Source: Owenia fusiformis
Lineage: Eukaryota; Annelida; Polychaeta; Sabellida; Oweniidae
Direction of reading: 5' to 3'
DNA: 64,000 nucleotides
NCBI GenBank assembly: GCA_903813345.2
Contig: CAIIXF020000001.1
Location: 27,269,915 to 27,333,914, forward strand
Part shown: positions 33,901-44,954 of the stretch, piece after piece
Position numbering within the stretch: position 1 is the stretch's first letter
Layout: each line of letters opens with the position of its first letter
Notes under the pieces: generated by a model
Seen by the model: only the letters and a program-made list of their open reading frames with translations
The model's database searches: none
Told to the model about the DNA's origin: nothing
Program-made: the position numbers and the translations under genes

Positions 33901-36900
33901 GATGGGGGGGTGCAATGGGTGCGACCGCACCCCCCTTTGTCACCCCCCAAAATAAATTTGAAAAAAAAATTGAAAAAAAAGTTTTTTTTTGAAAAATATT
34001 TTTTTTGTAATTTTTTTTCATTGACTCATACACTTTGAAAGTACCCAGAAAGCACCAAATAGCATCTTAAAATTGTAAAATTTTCTAGGGGTATTGGCCA
34101 CCCCTCACACCCCCCACAAAACAATGGAAAAGTTCTAAATTTATTTTAGAGTTTTGTCCCAGACACTTTAAAAGTGCCCAGATATCATCAAATAGCTCCT
34201 TGATATAGTTAGTGTTTCTGGGGGACTTACTCCCCCTCTTGCATCTTGCACTTGTATAACCCCCCCCCCCTCTGGCGCCCCCCCCCTTGACCCCCCCCCA
34301 AAAAAAATTGTGATTATCTCAAATTCTTTTATTGACTCATACACTTTGAAAGTGTAAATTAAATTAAATAAATTTGAAAAAAAAATTGAAAAAAAAGTTT
34401 TTTTTTGAAAAATATTTTTTTTGTAATTTTTTTTCATTGACTCATACACTTTGAAAGTACCCAGAAAGCACCAAATAGCGTCGTAAAATTGTAAAATTTT
34501 CTAGGGGGAGTGGGTCACCCCCCACACCCCAAACAAAACAATGGAAAAGTTCTGAATTTGTTTTATGTATTGTCTCAGACACTTTTAAATTGCCCAGACA
34601 TCATCAAATAGCTCCTTGATAGAGTTAATGATTCTGGAAGACTAACACTTACTCGCCCTCTGGCATCCCCACTCCACCTCCCCCTCTGGCAGCCCCCCTC
34701 CCTTAACACCCCCCTAAAAATATTGAGATTTTCCAAATTCTTTTATTGACTCATACCCTTTGAAAGTGCCCAGAAAGCACCAAATAGCATCTTAAAATTG
34801 TAAAATTTTCTTGGGAAATAGGCACTTTTATAGCACAGACACTTTTAAAGTGCCCAAACTTCATCGAATAGCACCTTGATATTGTAAATTTTGATATGGG
34901 GGACAAATTCTTGCTCCCCCTCTGGCATCCCAGCCCCACCTCCCCCTCTGGCACCCCTCCCCCCCTTTGACACCCCCAAAATTTGAAAAAATTGTGATTG
35001 TTTTTCAATGTTTTTATTGACTAATACACTTTAAAAGTGCCCAGAAGCACCAAATATCATCTTTAAATTGTACAATTTTCTAGGAGAGTTAGCCACCCCT
35101 CACATCCCCCACAAAACAAAAGAAAATATTCTGAATTTCATGTATTGTCTCAGACATTTTTTAAGTGCCCAGACATCATCAAATAGCACCTTGATATGGT
35201 CAATGTTTCTGGGGGACAGCCCCTTGCTCCCCTACTGGCACCCCACCCCACTTCACCCTCTCATCCTCTTTGACACCCCCAAAAGAATTTGAAAAAAATT
35301 CACATTTTTCTTATTGACTCATAACGCACAGGCGTACCAGATGGTTGCAAATTCGCTCCAAATACAACCAAATTTCAGAAATTTCAGACCCCCCTGAATG
35401 CTCGGTTTTTTATTCACTCAACTCTTATTCCCGTGGTGATGGCGTACTACTTAGAAACTTACACTTTGAAAGTGCCCAGAAAGCACCAAATAGCATCTCA
35501 AAACTAAAATTTTCTAGGGGGAGTGGACCACTCCTCACACCCCCCACAAAACAATTGGGACGTTTGGAAGTTGCATGCATTTGTTAATTCCAAACCAATA
35601 TAGGGAGTAACTGACCCCCCCCCCCTCTGTCTTACGCGATTTGATTTACGCGGCAAAAAAATGACAATTTTATATTCTCTTTAGTAAGCTAAAAACCGCA
35701 CCCCCCTTGGAGAAAAGTGTCTTACGGGCCTGGTAAATAAATAGATAACACCTGTATTTCATAACATTTCAATTGAAGGGCAGACATACCCTAAAACGAA
35801 CATTTCAACAAAAAACTCAAAATCTCATTTCAATTGCTGTTTTTATAATTTTTCTTTATAGTCTATGATGATTAACATATTTATTACTATTTATTTCACC
35901 CATGATGGTAAATAAAGTAATGTTATCAAGAAATTTTGAATGCTATTTGTTTTGTGAATCAAAGACTCCTGCTGAGTAAAATTTCAAGGTGAATAAAGAG
36001 GACTTTAAAAGGAGAATCAGACCTAATGGGCAACCTAAACAAAAATTGTTTCAATATAAGAATATTCTTGGCTAATATCATTTCTATTTTCTAAAAATCC
36101 CCAAAGTGCATATTTTAAAACAAAAGATCTTTACAACATCGTATCATTTTTCTATAAATATGGTTATAATATTTATCATTTGGAAGAATTTAAACATTTT
36201 CCACATTTTCACACTTAACAATTTCTTCCCCATTTGATAGCATATCACAAACAATTTTGGAAATATTATTGGGAATAGGTCATTGTACATGTTGCTTATG
36301 ATTTTATCACCCTTATAGCCCTTATAGATCTGATTCTGCCTTTAATGGTATTCCCATAAGTCCAATAGACCCGAGCATCGCCCTGGAGATATTTCTTTAC
36401 AAAATCATGCAAGATTTTTTATACATGTATTTAGTTTGCAACACCAGATTAACAAATGAATAGCACTGAAATAGCTAGACGAACAAAAGTTCAAGTGCAT
36501 TTATGAGATAACATAGTAATTAAAGCCAAAATATTAGACTTTTTACTTGATGACTTAAGTGGTAGACACAACAAAAACATCAGTATGTCTGGTCAATTAG
36601 CACAAACTAATAAATCAGAATGGATTAACTATTTTGAGATCTCATACATGCATATATACACATAAAATCTTACTGATAGGACAAAATCACCATTGACAGC
36701 CTTGACCAGTCACCAAAACATATTAGTACATGTAGACATAACTGTTGATGAAATGTCAACACTTGAATCATGCGGATGCCCCATCTGTTTCTTATGGTTA
36801 TTACTCTTGGCAAATTTGGAGATATTTAAGTCAAAACAGAGTGAAAAAAATGTTTCACATTTGCTTTCAAGAACAGAAAACATGCATTAATTGCTTTTAT

Positions 36901-38152
36901 TTGGTGAAAGTCAAATATATATATTGTACAGTCAGATGTATGAGACAAATATAGCTATGCCACCTAGCCTAGTACATGTATTTTAAAAGCCTCGAGTCCT
37001 GTTGTCTTACCCTGGTCCTCCCTAATAGCTATGGTGAGATAAGTAACAAAGCCGCATAGTCCAGCCAGTTGAGTGAAGCAGCCTAAGAGCATGTAGAATC
37101 TCAGTCGGTACCCCCAAACTTTCCAGACGCCGCGTATGTACAGAATGTGCACCGCAAGTGTTATAGCAGCAAATATACCTGGAAGCAGACAAAAATGACA
37201 TCACTTCCAGTTGTAGTTCCAGTCATGGCCATTCAATAAAGAGCCCACTTTGTGCACAGTGTATTTAAAATTTCTCACCAACCTCCCTCATCTGATTGGG
37301 TTATATACTTTATGTATGTAAAATGAAAAGTTTCGGAATATGTTGTGACGGTTGTCTATCCATGGGATTCTGCAGTCTGTTACACTGCTTCAAAGGCAAG
37401 CAGTTAAACCTAAAATATAAGAAATCTAAATAATATTGTGCAATAATATATAAAAAAATATATTCATATTGCACACGAATGATATTTGTATATGTTGGGT
37501 TGCTTGTAAATTGGCTCATAAAGTCTGTAACCTTTTATATTTTGATGCTTCTCTACCATGTTAATTCTCAAAAAACATGGCGGACAGAACTCAAATTACA
37601 AGAGGGCACAGGCTTACTGCACTAAACACTAAATAATCTGAAATATACAAATGTCATTCGTGTGCAATGTGAATATATTTTTCTAAATATTATAGCACAA
37701 TGAGATAGATTTCTTATTTTTCAGGTTCAACTGCTTGCCTTTGAAGCAGTGTAACAGACTGTACAAAAAAGATTTTTCTGTTCTCAGGGTTTTGTTTGGA
37801 GTTCAAAGACCCAATAATTTTGAATTTGAAAAATTGTTAACAAAGGTTATTTTTAATTGCTCAAATGAAACCAACATATTTTTGAAAGCTCTTGTTCAAA
37901 TAAAAATTTGAACTTTCATAACAAAATAAAAACCCGGAACTGATCTTTCAACAAAAAAAGTGTCTGCATTTCAAATAGATTTTATATGTTAAATAAGAAA
38001 TGATTACCAGAAACGAGTCCCCAAACACCAGCATCAACATTTTTAAAGTGAAATGTAAATATAGGAAAGACAATTAATCCGACGCATATTCCAATAATTG
38101 CCAAAGTTATGCGCACTCGCATGGCACATTTTGACGGCTCCATGTTAGACAT
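30807..38152 (-). CDS. SLC48A1: Heme transporter of the HRG1 family, with alternative last exons
   Basis: HRG1 proteins are four-helix membrane proteins that carry heme out of endolysosomes into the cytosol. Minus-strand exons: exon 1 38008-38152 (start ATG at 38152), exon 2 37011-37178, then either exon 3a 33060-33217 or exon 3b 30807-30988. Exons 1-2-3a give about 155 residues, close to the 146 of human HRG1. Matching strings are LVSGIFAAITLAVHILYI (human VSGVLALWTLITHVMYL), GFVTYLTIAIREDQ (human CTFLVLAITRHQ) and WCFMTFKWGFALFYYSRNY (human WSFISFKWAFLLSLYAHRY). The start was chosen because the upstream frame lacks another ATG. No lesion is visible. Confidence 0.88.
30989..33059 (-). other. 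Stretch between the two HRG1-like last exons
   Basis: This is the 3' flank or UTR of exon 3a and the intron of the exon 3b form. It is AT-rich. I see no further exon or repeat of note. Confidence 0.6.
33060..33217 (-). CDS. SLC48A1: HRG1-like terminal exon 3a
   Basis: A ttaatag acceptor followed by GT gives phase 1, fitting exon 2. The exon reads VTPFDRGFYVVVVWCFMT, then FKWGFALFYYSRNYKRIY, then the acidic tail DAENDPEKKIIVDEA and TAA. FKWGF and YYSRNY match the helix 4 and FARKY-like positions of HRG1. Of the two last exons this is closer to human HRG1 in the helix (WSFISFKWAF). Confidence 0.88.
33218..37010 (-). other. HRG1-like intron 2 with a tandem-repeat block
   Basis: The intron contains the C-rich array described separately (33893-35720). 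The rest is AT-rich and without a recognisable gene. Confidence 0.7.
33893..35720. repeat. C-rich tandem block of 270-420-bp units
   Basis: The marker string GACTCATACACTTTGAAAGT (or a close variant) recurs at about 34023, 34325, 34439, 34747, 35017 and 35455, each followed by CCAGAAAGCACCAAATAGC and then a poly-C-rich part (CACCCCCCACAAAACAA). Sequence around 33953-34060 is repeated nearly unchanged 416 bp further on, a recent duplication. The left edge, GGGCCGTCAGATGGGG, and the fragment at 35325-35450 resemble ends of other dispersed elements, so this may be an expanded transposable-element core. Confidence 0.8.
37011..37178 (-). CDS. SLC48A1: HRG1-like exon 2
   Basis: The exon follows ttccag and ends at a gtaaga donor. 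It encodes IFAAITLAVHILYIRGVW, then KVWGYRLRFYMLLGCFTQLA and GLCGFVTYLTIAIREDQ, which are helices 2 and 3. The His of LAVHILY aligns with the His of the human THVMY segment in helix 2, a residue implicated in heme movement in this family. Confidence 0.9.
37369..37761. mobile_element. Foldback element with about 125-bp inverted arms
   Basis: The left arm (CAGTCTGTTACACTGCTTC at 37369) pairs with the right arm ending CAGTGTAACAGACTG at about 37761. The match extends through AAGGCAAGCAGTT and GCACACGAATGA, with a spacer of about 150 bp. It lies in intron 1 of the HRG1-like gene. No clear target duplication or coding frame is present. Confidence 0.8.
38008..38152 (-). CDS. SLC48A1: HRG1-like exon 1 with start codon
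   Basis: The exon encodes MSNMEPSKCAMRVRITLAII, then GICVGLIVFPIFTFHFKN, then VDAGVWGLVSG. A short polar N-terminus is followed by helix 1, as in HRG1. It ends after one base of the Gly codon at a gtaatc donor. Confidence 0.88.
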
Positions 38153-38378
38153 CTTGTGAGACACCAAATGTTATTTCGTACAATAGATTTTTCCAATTTT
38201 TTTTTATTAAGATAGCTTAAGATGTTTGATATTTTTCAAAATCCCATGAGATTTTTATGATTCATATATAATTATGGTAAGTATTAAATATGATAAACTA
38301 TACATATTTTATCAGGCGTAAATTTTAATTCGGAGTCAAACTGACACAACTGTATAAACGCGACACCAATAAAGCATC
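38153..38378. promoter_or_regulatory. Probable bidirectional promoter
   Basis: Only 226 bp lie between the start codons of the HRG1-like gene (-) and the unknown gene at 38379 (+). Such head-to-head spacing usually means a shared promoter region. I see no convincing TATA box or other core motif, and transcription start sites are unknown. Confidence 0.6.
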
Positions 38379-38490
38379 ATGGCAGGACGAAGAACAAGAG
38401 CTAGCTCTCGCACACCGAAGAAAGAGGTTAAAGAAGAAACCAAACAAGAGATTACGGAAGAACCTATGCAAGGAGAAACCGTCCCAACTG
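38379..38490 (+). CDS. First coding exon of an unidentified gene
   Basis: ATG opens MAGRRTRASSRTPKKEVKEE, then TKQEITEEPMQGETVPT, and a gtgagt donor follows after one base of the next codon. The peptide is basic at the N-terminus and then mixed charge, with an RTPKK stretch that could be a nuclear localisation signal. I do not recognise the family. Later exons were not found and may be far downstream. Read-through past the donor gives only 64 codons. Confidence 0.6.
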
Positions 38491-39319
38491 GTGAGTCAAC
38501 TTCAATCACTTTTAAGTCTCATCTGAGGACACAAAAGACACCGGAAAGATTTTCTTCGTTTTGTTTGTTTTGAAATTCATTTTCATTTTAGATCCTCTGA
38601 AGAAAGGCAGTTCTCATATCAAAGTAGCTTTATGAATGATACAATGCCTCATGTACGCATATATTCAAGTAAATCTATATACTGTGCACAGCTTTTCAAA
38701 ATGGATTATTCACTAGCTACACAGTCGTGCATCAAGTCAGCTTGGTTTAGGTTACTTCGGTCCAAAGCCTTCTCTATATTCCGGCTTTGAGGAGGAAGAT
38801 TGAGCTGCCTTAGTATTATAAATATTGTAAATCATTGTGTCACACGCACAGTAAATATGGCATAATAATATGAAATATACCTTTATGTATAGATTTGAAG
38901 AACATCAGCTCACATCCCCGTCTGAATCTATTGTTATATTTGATTTCTTTAAGCGAGAATAATTTCAAATGTTATTCACGTCCAGAACCGGAAGCCATTT
39001 TTAGCTACAGCGAGAAAATTTCACCATGTGTCAAAACTCCGAAATGAAATTTTGAAATATCTAAATCCAGACAAGCAACGCTTCATCCTAAATATGATTA
39101 ATATTCTTAAACATATTTATAAAATTTATTAAAAATGAGTTCTAGGTGCGTGTAGTTGCGTGTAGCACAGTACATACGAAATCAATGAAGTTTCGTCTAG
39201 CTGTAAGCTAGAGACTCGAGTAAGGTTTAGGAAACAGGGCCACTCAGTGATTTTGGTCCTGTGTTATCCTCCTTACTCGTGCCATGTTAGATTTTGAAAC
39301 TTATTGCTCTCCAACAGTG

Positions 39320-39807
39320 AAATGGACGGCTGAATAATAGTGACCTTTGAAACATGAATCAAGTTGATCTGCTGCTTACTTTTGTTCTTTAACTTATGTC
39401 ATACATCATTATCATTCTTCCGTTCAAGTATTGGAGCGCTGAAAGACTTCCTTTTCGATCAAGACTTGTAATTGTTAGTCGAGTGAATGTTTTTTCTGCC
39501 AAATTCCAATATGGCGTTTTCTGCTTGGACATTTTCGTAAATCTCTGGAGGTTGCCTCATTCTCAAAATTCATTTCGTTCGTTGTGTATCTCACTCCCAG
39601 CAAACCGGCAAATTGGAAATAGGTTGAAAAAAACATTCACTCGATGAACAATTTACAAGTCTTGATCGAAAAAGAAGTATTTCAGCGCTCCAATACTTGC
39701 ACGGATTGATGATACTAATGAAAGACACAGTTAGAGACCAAAAGTAAGCCCTGGATCTCATTATTCATGTTTTAAAGGTCACTATTATTCAGCTGTCCAA
39801 GTGGGCC
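39320..39807. mobile_element. Foldback element with about 200-bp inverted arms
   Basis: GGCTGAATAATAGTGACCTT near 39330 pairs with AAGGTCACTATTATTCAGC near 39780. The match extends through GCAAGTATTGGAGCGCTGAA (with a base change on the left) and TTTTCGATCAAGACTTGTAA to about 39520 and 39610. The loop is roughly 90 bp. No coding frame fits a transposase. Confidence 0.8.
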
Positions 39808-41758
39808 ATGGGAAAGCTATTATATCAAAATCGACATAGCTTTCGCAGGAAGTAATTATCCCCCAACTTATCAAGTGGTTGCTTGGTTGAGCCACTTGGT
39901 GCAAGGTGAATTATAACTGGGTGCAACTGCAAGTAATTGCAAGATGTACAACTGGATATAAGGTGATTTACAACAACTGTAGGTGTATGGTGACTAATAA
40001 CTGGGTGCATGTTGATTTCAGAATTTTCATATGTACCAAAACTGACACCAGGTTTTGTTGTTACAAACGCTGGTTAACTCCAGTCCATTTAAGAGGATGC
40101 TTTGTCACAACAATATGATGTACGCTATAATCATCTCGAAGTTGAATCAGCTTCTCTTGGAACAGGCCAAGACATCACTTTCAACCATGTTCTCTGATAC
40201 TAATGGACATTTAGTAGAAAAAGACTTTTAGGCAGTGTTAGAAGATCTCATTTGTCAAAATAGCATGCATAAAATGTTTTAAAAATGTGATTACCGAGTA
40301 AGTCACTTAAAATGTATGTTATGAATAATCGAAGGGGATATGAAAAATGCAAGTTAGTATGAAGCAAAACAAAAGTAAGGGAAATATATATTGGATGGAG
40401 GATATGAACTAGAGAAAATACTCTGGCATACATCTCTGTAGTTGGGGACCACAGATAATTGAAGGAAAACCACTTACCCCTTAATTTGACATTTTTACAA
40501 ATGCAAGAGCAGACTAATGCCAATATCTGAATAGGTTTTGGGCATGATAGTATTTTGCTTTGCAAATGCAATATTTATCTCTTGTGTTTTACACTAGATT
40601 GACATTGCTTATGTCAAACCGTCAGTGTATAATGGCCATACTTATGGGGAAGTAGATAATGGGTTTATTTGAACCTGCCAGAAACTTGGTACAAGACTTA
40701 GAGTGTCTTAAATGCAAGTAGTGGCTTAATACACCTGTTTTCATAAAGGCAATTTTGCTTCAATAGTGACTTACACTACAGATACCACATTCTGACATTT
40801 GCACATATATGTCCTGATTTCTTGAAGTAAGACTACATATTTATGAAGATATTTACTGGTCAGTTAGTAACTTGTCAAGTATTTCATAGATTTAACAGAA
40901 TAAAACAAGAAGCATGATTAAAGTTAACCTACAATTAATCTACAACGTAGTGTACTATTCATAATTGAAGAACTGAATCTCAACATTGGTTTTTGCCTTT
41001 GTTTATAATAGTTGTGCAAATACATGTACTACAGTACTAGAATCAATGGCGTCTGGTTAGTATGACCTTGTCATACTGCAGCTTGTCAAACTATTGTGTT
41101 TCTTATTATTAAAGCACTTGGTAGAAGTGATTCACTCCTAGAAGGAGATGTAGATTTTTTAGAAACTGATTTTTTTTTTATTGAAGCACATTTCTTATAT
41201 GGTCTTATAAGCCTTGTATGGAATTATCAATGCTATTATTCAAAATGGATCTCTAGGTTGGTGTGACCTTGATGGCATCTTTGAACCTTGGGAATTATCC
41301 TCCTTTTTAAGCACCTAAAACTTGATATTTTTGCATTGATTTGGTTTAAATCATCGTATAAAGGCGGGATAAAGAAAAAAGTAAAAATGTTAAGTGTCAG
41401 AATAATAGATTAATGTAAATTATATATGTGCAGTTTCGTGAAAGATGAAGTCTAATTATGAAAAATATCAAATTTGACACCAAGTCTCTTGAGAGATGAA
41501 TCTTGCAATAGTTTTATATATTCTACATCTGGGTATTAGTTTGAAGTCAAATCCCCTCCAGTGGAAAGAATTTTCTACAAAATGGGCAAATACTAGAAAG
41601 AGATGTTTTTGAATTTAAGTCTCTTACTTGCAATATATTATCTTGTAATTGCATTCTAACAGTTTATTCTTAAGTGCTGTATTGACATTTAAGTATGATA
41701 TTGTATTTGCATATCAGCCATGTAGAATAGAGGTAATAGCAAAGTGTTATATGACATG

Positions 41759-41963
41759 CAGTGATCTCCATGTAGGATTTTTTCTCAAGTGGGTGCAAAA
41801 TTCTCTTTTTTACAATCAGACCAAAATTGGTCAAAATATGCCCATTTTCATGATTTTTCTCATTTTCAAGCGGGTGAAATGGATTTTCAGGTGCGTACAA
41901 GCCTATTTTCAAAATATCAGGTGGGTGCTACGCCAACTTGCTTTAATGCTGGGGAGATCACTG
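41759..41963. mobile_element. 205-bp element with CAGTGATCTCC ends
   Basis: The left end CAGTGATCTCC and right end GGAGATCACTG are perfect 11-bp inverted repeats. The interior holds repeats of a GTGGGTGC-like motif. The CAGTG start would fit a hAT-type element, but I see no convincing 8-bp target duplication. Confidence 0.65.
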
Positions 41964-43039
41964 ACATTTTAGAAAAGTTCATTAGTCAACTGTAGCAGAC
42001 CTGCCAATGTAGTAGTATATAGAGAGATGGTTACAACTTATCTACCCAAACTTTGGGTTATTGAGAAGTTGTCCATTTTTTTTATTTCTGTCAAGGTAAA
42101 AACAAATACCAGGATACAGAATTTAGTTCAAGTTTTATAGGGTGATGTTTAGCATAGAATCTTTGCTTGAGAAGGAATTTTCAATATGTCCTATTGGCAA
42201 GAAGGAATTTTAAATATGGTATGTCATGTCATGTCCAGCTACAAGACAATACTACTATACACATTGATTTTTATCATGAAATGTAACATGATGAGTGTAT
42301 TCTGTGGGATTTCCTACTCTTGGGAGTTGCTGTTTTTCTGATTATATTACGCCTTGGGAAAGGTGGCCTTTACATATTAGACTACTGCGGTTTCTTTAGT
42401 CTAGTTTTTACCACCTACTAATTCAATAAATTATGATTTCCTGTATTGATTGTTGCCAAAACTTTCAATATGCATAATTTATACTATTTGCTTGTCTTTT
42501 TTCGAGGGCATGGCTCTCATTCTTAGCATGTCATACATTCACCAGCTACATGTAAAGATCTTGATCATGGTACTGTAGACGGCTCAATGCAATATGCTGG
42601 ATACATCCATAAAACACATTATACATAATTCGAACATGACTGTATTCACGCCTTCTATAAACTGTGAACAAAGTCAATGCTTCAGCTGGGTTATATTCGA
42701 GATCAATGCCCCAGATCTGTACTAGTGTTTCGTTCAGTGCACTCAATGGTCAGTTTGGGCTGTTCCGCTCTTTTTTGCAAAATTCAATTTTTATATGGAT
42801 ATCCGCTGTAATTTTTTTGTTTCTGTGCAATATAGAATTAATTTCAATAATTATCAATGTAGTAGATATATGTGAAACCAATGAAATAGGCCGAAATGTC
42901 AATAAAAAAGTCAGGGTCAGGAGGTAAGTAAACAAATTGGAACAGCCAAACACTCAACTGGAAGTGGAAATGAAAAAAGTAGAAATGAACATCGAAACTG
43001 ACGATTTTGCAATATTCTGGTGAGTTTTCATGTTCGAAT

Positions 43040-43190
43040 CGTAATATAGACCTCAGAGCAGGGCTACTAGTTTTGAATACACCCCTTAGGTCTAGGCACA
43101 AAAGCTTTCGGTCGTTTGGGGTACAGAAAACGTTTATGCTTAGACCTGCAGGGTGTATTCGAAACTAGTAGCTCTGCTCTTTGGTCTATA
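43040..43190. mobile_element. Small foldback element
   Basis: ATATAGACCTCAGAGCAG at the left pairs with CTGCTCTTTGGTCTATAT at the right. The arms continue through GCTACTAGTTT and GAATACACCC for about 65 bp each, leaving a very short loop. It could be a MITE or a hairpin-forming repeat; there is no coding capacity. Confidence 0.75.
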
Positions 43191-44331
43191 TTTCTTCCAT
43201 CTCACTGAATTATGCAACGTTAAGACGATATATGAGCTAGCATCCAGTAAATGTGAGTTAATTTGATACATGTATTTGTTTTCAGCCAATTAATAATGTC
43301 TTTATGGTTTTCGTAATAGTTTTATTTCATAGTTTTATAGGCTTGTCAGAGTAATTAGCAGACAACAAAGTATGATCAATTTTAAAACTGAATTTCTACA
43401 AAAATATCCTGATATATTTAGAATGTAGAGAACTAATTTGAAACATTTCAGTTCTTGTTAATCTATTGATAGATAGATTAAATATGGCAATATACAAGTA
43501 GCTATTAATATTGTCATCTGACAAATTGCTTTTTACCACAAGGTTACGATGATCTTGAACCTAGAAATAGATTTAGGATTTTTTGTTATCAAATATAGAT
43601 TATGGGTAATTTCTCTGTTTTTTCTTCCTGATCAATTCTGCTGATCCAGTCTTGTATGAAAGAAGTATTGTGGAGTGCTATCACAGTTCTTATTCTACAT
43701 TAATTTTTCTTTATTTTGGCCATTTTATATCTAAAGTAAACTTTACTTCATACCAGACTACTACTCATTGCGAGACTCTTTAATACTAGGCGCCATCTAT
43801 TGATTATTTTTGTGTTTACAACATGAATCAAATAATAGATACCTTATAGAATTCTGATTTTTCAGTAACCATTCTCCAAACTTATCACAGGTAGAATTAT
43901 ATATGTCGGGTAACAGGGGGTTCATAAGAATAGCTGATGACAGCAAAACAAAAGAAAAACAGGCACAATCACTGAAAATTGAAATGGTTAACAGTTACAA
44001 AATTTCATTGTCAACAGTCAATTTTTATAAAACCAGCCAAAGAAAATCAACTGCTGCTATAATACTCCTTGGTCTGTGAATATTATTACATTGGCTGATT
44101 GTGTTAGAGCTATATTCATTCAAGGAAGTCTATACCCAACATTGAGAGTATTTGCTTACTTCTCAAGGTCAACTTAGATTTCTAAGTTATGAAGTTTTCA
44201 TGATTGAAAATCAACTGTTTCTATCTTATGTTTCCATTTTGTTCCACTAGTTTAAAAATATACAAGAAAAAATTAGCAAAGTTTTATACAAAGTATAAGC
44301 AGCATTTTTCATAAAGAAAGGGGAATATATA

Positions 44332-44954
44332 CAGGGTGGGCCAAAAAAATGCCACTTTTTTTTCAAGACACTACAACTTTTTTATTTTCCAACCTACATA
44401 CCCCAAACTTTGCAGTTATATAGTGCCAGTTGTTCTTAGTAATAATATAATGTAACAAGTCCTTCAACTTGGATTATATCTGATTTAAAAGAGGAGTTCA
44501 ATTGGTCCGCCACCTTATTTGATGATATGTTTTAGTTTTAGTCACCTCGCTGATATAGCAGTATCAATGAAATGTTAGCTTAGTTTTTTTCAACCTGTCT
44601 TAATTGTCAGCTTTAGTTGAGCAATTTTCAAGATTGGGTGCCTTCATACAATCTCCTAAGACCTTCCCATACCCTATACTCACTGGGATTTGCATCAGGA
44701 CTATTACCTTGGCGATCATCAGGCCATATCAGTTCAGGAACATTTTGCAAATTATGCTTATTTCTCATGGCACACCACATGTTTAAGTGAGATGCTGGTG
44801 ACATATTTTCTTCAAGTAAAAGTGTTCAATTCATGATACATGGCTAGATAACAACCTCAAGTTTCATTTGGTACGCAAATTATGATTTTTGTATCAAACA
44901 TTAAAAAAGTTATAGCATTTTGAAAAAAAAGTGGCGTTTTTTTGGCCCACCCTG
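44332..44954. mobile_element. Mariner-type MITE, TA-flanked
   Basis: Both ends start CAGGGTGGGCCAAAAAAA, followed by (T/C)GCCACTTTTTTTTCAA, so the inverted repeats are over 40 bp and nearly identical. TA lies directly outside each end. The CAGGGTGG(G)CC end is typical of mariner-like elements. The 623 bp have no transposase frame. Confidence 0.88.
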
